The notes under the pieces are model-generated. The model saw nothing but the letters and a program-made list of their open reading frames with translations, did no database searches and was not told where the DNA came from. Below are positions 6,862-11,786 of a stretch of DNA of 11,786 bases, piece by piece. The stretch's first letter is position 1, and each line of letters begins with the position of its first letter. Origin of the DNA: Kiloniellales bacterium (lineage in GTDB: Bacteria; Pseudomonadota; Alphaproteobacteria; Kiloniellales; JAKSBE01); NCBI GenBank assembly GCA_030067055.1, contig JASJAL010000242.1, positions 1 to 11,786 on the forward strand, given 5' to 3'. The position numbers and the translations under genes were made by a program.

Positions 6862-7614
6862 TCAGTTCTGGCCGGAGTGGCGGGTGATCGTCTTGCGCGC
6901 CTTGAGGTGGCGGTAGATCACGGGAATTACGGCCAAAACTGCCAGTCCGACCAGGGGTCCGAGGACGGAGGGCGACAGGACGATGTCGAGGTTGGGATCC
7001 TCGCCGGCGTCGATCACCGCGCCCAGGCCATGCCCGACCCAGGTGTAGACGATGCTCCCCGGAATGATCCCGAAGAACGTTCCGATGCTGAAGATCCGCA
7101 GGGGCACGCCGAGCAAGGCCGGGACGAAGTTGACCACGAAGAAGGGGAAGAGCGGCACCAGGCGCAGGACCAGCATGTAGCTCAGGGCGTCCTCGCGAAA
7201 GCCGTCCTCCATTTTGCGCAGCGCCGGGCCTGCCCTGGCGTGCAGCAGGTCGTAGAAGGCGGTCCGCGCGGCGATGAAGAGGACGATGGCGCCGAGGGTG
7301 GCGCCGACCACGCTCAATGCGGTACCGCCGGCCAGGCCGAAGAGGAAGCCGCCGGTGATGGTGACCAGGGCCGCAACCGGCAGGGAGAAGGCAACAACCA
7401 CGACATAGACCAGGACGTAGATCGCGGCCATCAGGACGGCGTTTTCGGCGACCTGCTGGGACAACCAGGCGCGTTGGGTCTTGAGGGTCTCCAAGGTGAC
7501 GTAGTTATGCAGGTCGAAGGCGAAGAACAGGATCAGGCCGGTTGCGAGCACGGCGATGGGCAGCAGTCGGCCGGGGCTGAAACGGCGGCCTGGCCTGTCA
7601 TCCGGCGAGGGCAT
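6862..7614 (-). CDS. TVP38/TMEM64 (VTT domain) family membrane protein
   Basis: A 250-residue integral membrane protein of the TVP38/TMEM64 family, related to E. coli YdjX/YdjZ and more distantly to DedA. The VTT fold is linked to lipid scramblase or transporter activity in eukaryotes, but the bacterial substrate is not established. Hydrophobic segments are at about 17-34, 58-80, 82-118, 147-170, 174-198 and 213-235. The Gly-rich re-entrant stretch [12 protein letters not shown] (86-97) and [19 protein letters not shown] (151-169) are the family's conserved regions. The ATG at 7612-7614 has AGGA about 10 bases before it. Longer in-frame starts run toward the rpmH promoter and add only Arg-rich sequence without features. 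It is the first gene of a two-gene unit with the FAD oxidoreductase and is divergent from rpmH. Confidence 0.9.
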   Translation of the reverse strand: MPSPDDRPGRRFSPGRLLPIAVLATGLILFFAFDLHNYVTLETLKTQRAWLSQQVAENAVLMAAIYVLVYVVVVAFSLPVAALVTITGGFLFGLAGGTALSVVGATLGAIVLFIAARTAFYDLLHARAGPALRKMEDGFREDALSYMLVLRLVPLFPFFVVNFVPALLGVPLRIFSIGTFFGIIPGSIVYTWVGHGLGAVIDAGEDPNLDIVLSPSVLGPLVGLAVLAVIPVIYRHLKARKTITRHSGQN

Positions 7615-7783
7615 GCCGGACGTCCTGACGGGAAAGACTGGATTGCGCTGCCATTGCGCCGAAGCTTTCCGGACTCGGCACCCGGAGTCCACCCAAATCC
7701 ACGGTCGCTCTCGCATCGGCACCCTTCGCCCGCGCCCGGCCCGCCGGCCCGTACTGGCGCAGGAATCCGCCGCTTCGGAGCCG

Positions 7784-7812
7784 TTGACAGGGGCCGGGTC
7801 GCCCCGTATACA
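7784..7812 (+). promoter_or_regulatory. Sigma-70 promoter of the rpmH-rnpA-yidD-yidC cluster
   Basis: A perfect -35 TTGACA (7784-7789), a 17-base spacer and TATACA as -10 (7807-7812, five of six consensus bases). A start near 7819 would give a leader of about 40 bases before the rpmH GTG. This near-consensus form fits the strong constitutive expression expected for a ribosomal protein gene. No other comparable promoter is seen before the following genes, so it may drive the whole run. Confidence 0.82.
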
Positions 7813-7857
7813 GCCCCGTCATTCGCAAGAAAAGATCCCGTCGACGGAGTAACCCTC

Positions 7858-7992
7858 GTGAAGCGCACCTATCAGCCCAGCAAGCTGGTCCGCAAGCGCC
7901 GCCATGGCTTCCGCGCACGCATGGCCACGGTCGGCGGCCGCAAGGTGCTGGCCCGCCGCCGCGCCAAGGGGCGCAAGCGCCTGTCCGCCTGA
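7858..7992 (+). CDS. rpmH: 50S ribosomal protein bL34
   Basis: A 44-residue, strongly basic protein of the large ribosomal subunit that binds 23S rRNA. The sequence [20 protein letters not shown] and the ending GRKRLSA are diagnostic, and the length is the family's usual. It starts with GTG at 7858-7860, as in many alphaproteobacteria, with GGAG 8 bases upstream. It lies directly behind a near-consensus sigma-70 promoter and only 5 bases before rnpA, the arrangement found across bacteria. Confidence 0.98.
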   Translation: MKRTYQPSKLVRKRRHGFRARMATVGGRKVLARRRAKGRKRLSA

Positions 7993-7997
7993 GCGCC

Positions 7998-8474
7998 ATG
8001 GCCGCGACCCTCGGGCGGCTCAAGCGCCGGCCCGACTTTCTGAGGGTTGCCGGCAGCGGCCGAAAGTGGGTCACGCCCGGGCTCATCCTTCAGGTCGCAC
8101 GCCGCAGCGCCGCCGGCAAATCGGATGCCGGCCCAGGTGGCCCGCAACCTGACCGCCCACAAGAGGACGGCCCGGGGCAGGTCCGGGTTGGGTTCACGGT
8201 CAGCCGCAAAGTCGGCAACGCGGTCGCCCGCAACCGCGCCCGGCGCCGGCTGAAGGCCGCCGCCGAGGAGGTTTTGCCGCTTGCCGCGGAGCCCGGCTGC
8301 GATTACGTGATTATCGGCCGCGGTGGAACCCTGACCCGGCAGTGGCCCGCCCTTAAGCGGGATCTGGAATCGGCGCTGCAGGGGCTGGCCCGGCGCCGCG
8401 GCCCGGAGCGCCGGCCGAAGCGGACCCCGCGATCGAGCGGCGGCCGGGAACGGGAAGGCGGAAGGAGACGCTAA
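7998..8474 (+). CDS. rnpA: Ribonuclease P protein component
   Basis: The protein subunit of RNase P, which binds the leader of precursor tRNA and helps the catalytic RNA remove it. The 158 residues are longer than the common 110-130. The start [20 protein letters not shown] and the basic signature [20 protein letters not shown] (67-86, RNR at 79-81 inside the conserved basic helix) are typical, as is DYVIIGR (102-108). The extra length comes from a Gly/Pro/Asp-rich insert at about 36-61 between the early strands, and from an Arg-rich tail of about 28 residues after 130. It begins 5 bases after rpmH without a clear ribosome site of its own, so translation is probably coupled. Confidence 0.95.
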   Translation: MAATLGRLKRRPDFLRVAGSGRKWVTPGLILQVARRSAAGKSDAGPGGPQPDRPQEDGPGQVRVGFTVSRKVGNAVARNRARRRLKAAAEEVLPLAAEPGCDYVIIGRGGTLTRQWPALKRDLESALQGLARRRGPERRPKRTPRSSGGREREGGRRR

Positions 8475-8478
8475 GCCG

Positions 8479-8724
8479 ATGAATCCGCTGCGCGGCCTAT
8501 TGCTCGCCCTGGTCGGAGTCTACAGGTACGGCATCTCGCCCTTCCTGCCCCCCTCTTGCCGCTACTGGCCAAGCTGTTCCTGCTATGCCCAGGAGGCGAT
8601 CGGGCGCCATGGCGCGTTCAAGGGCGGCTGGCTGACGCTCAAGCGGCTGGCCCGCTGCAACCCCTGGGGGGGCTGGGGCTACGACCCGGTGCCGCCGCAG
8701 TGCGAACATCAAGGACGGCAGTAA
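8479..8724 (+). CDS. yidD: Membrane protein insertion efficiency factor YidD
   Basis: An 81-residue protein that sits at the inner face of the cytoplasmic membrane and assists YidC-dependent insertion. An amphipathic or hydrophobic N-terminus ([18 protein letters not shown]) leads into the Cys-containing signature [17 protein letters not shown], followed by [20 protein letters not shown] and DPVPP, which define the family. AAGGAG (8462-8467) inside the end of rnpA precedes the ATG by 11 bases. The gap to rnpA is 4 bases and to yidC 6 bases, so the genes are cotranscribed. Confidence 0.96.
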   Translation: MNPLRGLLLALVGVYRYGISPFLPPSCRYWPSCSCYAQEAIGRHGAFKGGWLTLKRLARCNPWGGWGYDPVPPQCEHQGRQ

Positions 8725-8730
8725 CTCGCT

Positions 8731-10800
8731 ATGGGATCCGCAGAACAAAAGAACCTGATCCTGGCGATCGTGCTCTCGGTGGCCATCCTCTTCGCCTTCC
8801 AGCTGATGCAGCCGCCTCCGCCCGAGCCGGGACCGGAGGTGGCGCAGACGCAGACCGCGGAGCCCGGGGCACCGGCGGTGGCCGACCCGGATCTGCCGGG
8901 GGCGACCCCGGCCGTGCCGTCGGACACGCCGGGCGACGCCAAGGTCCAGGAACGAACGGCCCTGCTGGAACAGACGCCGCGCGTCGCCATCGAGACCCCG
9001 GCCCTTTCCGGCTCGATCTCCCTGGTCGGCGGGCGGATCGACGATCTGGTGCTGAAGCGCTACCGGGAAACCCTGAACGAGAACAGCCCCCAGATTGAGC
9101 TGATGCATCCCATCGGGACCGCCCGGGCCTACTTCGCCGACTTCGGCTGGCGTCCGCTACAGAGCGGGATCGCGGTACCGGATGCCAACACGTTATGGGA
9201 GGCCACCGGCGCGCGGCTCGAACCGGGCCGGCCCCTGACCCTCTCCTGGGACAACGGCCAGGGCCTGCGCTTCGAGCGGGTCTTCGAGATCGACGAGAAC
9301 TACCTCTTCACAGTCACCCAGCGCGTCGTGAACGAGTCCGGAGAGGACACCGCCCTCAAGCCCTATGGCCGGATCTCCCGCCGGGGCACGCCGGAGACCC
9401 TGGGCTTTTACATCCTTCACGAGGGCCCCTTGGGCGTGCTCGAGGGCACGCTGGAGGAACTCGACTACAGCGACCTCAAGGACGAGGCGGTGAGCGGCCA
9501 GACCAAGCGCGGCTACAACAAGTCCAAGGGCGGCTGGCTGGGCATCACCGACAAGTACTGGCTGGTCGCGCTGATCCCCGACACCCGACAGGAGTTCGAG
9601 GGACGCTTCGTCTACAACGGCACGGCGGGCTTCGACAAATACCAGGCCGACTTCCTCCGCGATGCGCTGACGGTGCCGGCCGGGGGCGAGGTCGTCGCGA
9701 CCACCAACCTCTTCGCCGGCGCCAAGGTCGTCGAATTGATCGACGCTTACGAGCAACAGCTCGGGATCGACAAGTTCGACCGCGCGGTCGACTTCGGCTG
9801 GTTCTACTTCCTGACCAAGCCGTTGTTCTACCTGATGAACTACTTCTACAACCTGCTCGGCAACTTCGGCCTGGCGATCCTGGCGCTGACCGTCGTGATC
9901 AAGCTCGCCTTCTTCCCGCTGGCCAACAAGTCCTACCGGGCCATGGCCAAGATGCGCAACCTGCAGCCCGAGATGGTCAAGCTGCGCGAGCGCTTCGGCG
10001 AGGACCGTCAGCGCCTGAATCAGGAGATGATGGAGCTCTACAAGCGCGAGAAGGTGAATCCCATGGCCGGTTGCTTGCCGGTGCTGATCCAGATTCCCGT
10101 CTTCTTCGCGCTCTACAAGGTGCTCTTCGTCACCATCGAGATGCGCCAGGCGCCCTTCTACGGCTGGGTTCGGGACCTTTCGGCGCCCGACCCGACCTCA
10201 ATCCTCAACGGCTTCGGGCTCCTGCCCTGGGGCATCCCGGACCTGGGTATCCTGGCCTTCTTCTCGATCGGCGTCTGGCCGCTCCTGATGGGCCTGACGA
10301 TGTTCCTGCAGACCAAGTTGAACCCGCAGCCGGCGGATCCGGTCCAGGCCAAGATCTTCACCTGGATGCCGATCTTCTTCATGTTCCTGCTGGCCCAGTT
10401 CCCGGCCGGCCTGGTCATCTACTGGACCTGGAACAACGTGCTGTCGATCATCCAGCAGTACGTCATCATGAAGCGGGCCGGCGCCCAGATCGGCGGCAAG
10501 GCTCAGCCCGTGACGCCGTCGGGATCGGCGCCGGACTCCTCCGCGAACAGCGGCGAGGCGGCGGCCGAGTCCGAGAGCGAGGACGACGAGGCGACCGAGC
10601 CCGCCACCGCCTCGGCCCGGCAGACCCACTCCGCCGCCAAGAAGACCCGGAGCGCGCAGAAAAAACGGCGCGGCAGAAAGAAGAGGGGACCGCAATCCGA
10701 GGACGGCGACTTCCAGCCGGGCGACGCGCCGTCCCGACGCGGACGGGCCCGCGATCAAGACGACGGCGCCGGCGAAGCGGACCATCCCAACGGCGATTGA
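8731..10800 (+). CDS. yidC: Membrane protein insertase YidC
   Basis: Inserts and folds inner-membrane proteins, alone or with SecYEG. At 689 residues it is longer than E. coli YidC (548). An N-terminal helix (about 9-26) is followed by a Pro/Glu-rich linker and the periplasmic P1 domain (about 50-355). The conserved five-helix core begins near 375. Lys391 in VVIKLAFFPL occupies the place of the groove Arg366 of E. coli. The cytoplasmic hairpin NKSYRAMAKMRNLQPEM to YKREKVNP (about 400-444) and the block GCLPVLIQIPVFFALY are clear family marks. From about 581 the tail is about 109 residues: acidic at 613-623, very basic at 636-653 (AKKTRSAQKKRRGRKKRG), then acidic at the end. Long basic tails in other YidC/Oxa1 proteins bind ribosomes, so the same is inferred here. 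Confidence 0.97.
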   Translation: MGSAEQKNLILAIVLSVAILFAFQLMQPPPPEPGPEVAQTQTAEPGAPAVADPDLPGATPAVPSDTPGDAKVQERTALLEQTPRVAIETPALSGSISLVGGRIDDLVLKRYRETLNENSPQIELMHPIGTARAYFADFGWRPLQSGIAVPDANTLWEATGARLEPGRPLTLSWDNGQGLRFERVFEIDENYLFTVTQRVVNESGEDTALKPYGRISRRGTPETLGFYILHEGPLGVLEGTLEELDYSDLKDEAVSGQTKRGYNKSKGGWLGITDKYWLVALIPDTRQEFEGRFVYNGTAGFDKYQADFLRDALTVPAGGEVVATTNLFAGAKVVELIDAYEQQLGIDKFDRAVDFGWFYFLTKPLFYLMNYFYNLLGNFGLAILALTVVIKLAFFPLANKSYRAMAKMRNLQPEMVKLRERFGEDRQRLNQEMMELYKREKVNPMAGCLPVLIQIPVFFALYKVLFVTIEMRQAPFYGWVRDLSAPDPTSILNGFGLLPWGIPDLGILAFFSIGVWPLLMGLTMFLQTKLNPQPADPVQAKIFTWMPIFFMFLLAQFPAGLVIYWTWNNVLSIIQQYVIMKRAGAQIGGKAQPVTPSGSAPDSSANSGEAAAESESEDDEATEPATASARQTHSAAKKTRSAQKKRRGRKKRGPQSEDGDFQPGDAPSRRGRARDQDDGAGEADHPNGD

Positions 10801-10809
10801 CTCCCGGCT

Positions 10810-11514
10810 ATGGCCCAGCCGGATAGAGAAGAAGGTACAAAGCCGGCGCTCGCCGACTTCGCGCGATGGCTCTTCGCCCAGGACTGCGGCCTGATCGTCT
10901 CGGCGGCCCAGGTCGCCCAGCTGCCGCCCACCGAACGGCCCGAGGTCGCCTTCGCTGGCCGCTCCAACGTCGGCAAGTCGAGCCTGGTCAACGCGCTCAC
11001 CGGCCGCAAGACCCTGGCCCGGACCTCCAACACCCCCGGCCGGACCCGCCTGCTCAACTTCTTCGACCTGGGCGGACGCTTGACCCTGGTCGACCTTCCC
11101 GGCTACGGCTATGCCCAGGCCGGCAAGGCGGAGATTCGGCAGTGGACCGGTTTGACCCGGGACTACCTGCGCGGCCGGGTCGAACTGCGCCGGGTCTGCC
11201 TGCTGATCGATGCGCGCCACGGGGTCAAGGACAGCGACCGCTCGGTCATGAAGCTGCTGGACGAGGCGGCGGTGCCCTTCCAGGTCGTCTTCACCAAGGC
11301 CGACAAGGTCAAGCCGGGCGCCTTGGCTACGTTGCGGGCAGCGACCGAAAAGGAGCTGGCCGGCCACCCGGCGGCCTTCCCGGTCCTGCTGGCGACCTCC
11401 TCGATCAGCGGCGCCGGCATCGAGGCGCTGCGCGCCGCCCTGGCGGCGCTAGCCGAGGGCGCCCCGGAGGACGCCAGAGGAGAAGATCAGGGTGTGCAGG
11501 ATGGCGGGAGCTGA
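10810..11514 (+). CDS. engB: Ribosome biogenesis GTPase EngB (YihA/YsxC)
   Basis: An essential-type TRAFAC GTPase that acts in assembly of the 50S subunit. All nucleotide motifs are present: G1 GRSNVGKS (50-57), G2 TPGRT (75-79), G3 DLPG within VDLPGYGYAQ (95-98), G4 TKAD (162-165) and the G5-like TSSIS (196-200). The length of 234 is slightly above the usual 195-215 because of short extensions at both ends. The ATG lies 9 bases after the yidC stop and lacks a clear ribosome site; no better in-frame start exists before the conserved core, so coupling to yidC is likely. Downstream, argB begins one codon after its stop and in the same frame. Confidence 0.97.
   Translation: MAQPDREEGTKPALADFARWLFAQDCGLIVSAAQVAQLPPTERPEVAFAGRSNVGKSSLVNALTGRKTLARTSNTPGRTRLLNFFDLGGRLTLVDLPGYGYAQAGKAEIRQWTGLTRDYLRGRVELRRVCLLIDARHGVKDSDRSVMKLLDEAAVPFQVVFTKADKVKPGALATLRAATEKELAGHPAAFPVLLATSSISGAGIEALRAALAALAEGAPEDARGEDQGVQDGGS

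Positions 11515-11786
<272 letters not shown>

Noticed and set aside
5593..7857. Very long plus-strand open frame running into rpmH
   Set aside because: It is antisense to two well-supported minus-strand genes, is full of Asp/Gln/His/Arg low-complexity sequence and has no motif. Only its last 44 codons (rpmH) are real.
9195..10826. 543-codon open frame in a second plus-strand frame over yidC
   Set aside because: A shadow of yidC: Arg/Pro/Gly rich, no motif, an expected by-product of very GC-rich codon use.

Overview
The window is a very GC-rich chromosomal segment of an alphaproteobacterium, probably of the Rhodospirillales type. Three things suggest this: the gene order rpmH-rnpA-yidD-yidC-engB-argB, the GTG start of rpmH, and an intergenic inverted repeat of the 'catgcccggacttgatccgggca' kind common in that class. 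I see no tRNA, rRNA, CRISPR array, transposase or phage gene. This is ordinary chromosome with a few unusual details.

Left part (1-3433): on the minus strand lie a class III PLP aminotransferase, whose 3' end is cut by the window edge, and upstream of it a small potassium-channel-like membrane protein. Divergent to them is a full-length RlmI-type 23S rRNA cytosine methyltransferase. It is followed by a short SEC-C zinc-motif gene whose reading frame is broken twice, each time by one extra T in a T run.

Middle part (3434-7857): a minus-strand membrane histidine kinase has no response regulator beside it and a promoter-like extended -10 element placed for leaderless transcription. Next is a 539-base non-coding stretch with the inverted repeat. 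Then comes a two-gene minus-strand unit: a TVP38/TMEM64 (VTT) membrane protein and an FAD-dependent disulfide oxidoreductase. These two families are also known as a single fused protein, so a shared job is likely.

Right part (7784-11786): a textbook sigma-70 promoter starts a compact plus-strand run. It encodes ribosomal protein bL34 (rpmH), RNase P protein (rnpA), YidD, the YidC insertase, the ribosome-assembly GTPase EngB and the start of acetylglutamate kinase (argB). The genes are 3 to 9 bases apart. The cluster joins ribosome and tRNA maturation to membrane-protein insertion, with arginine synthesis attached at its end.
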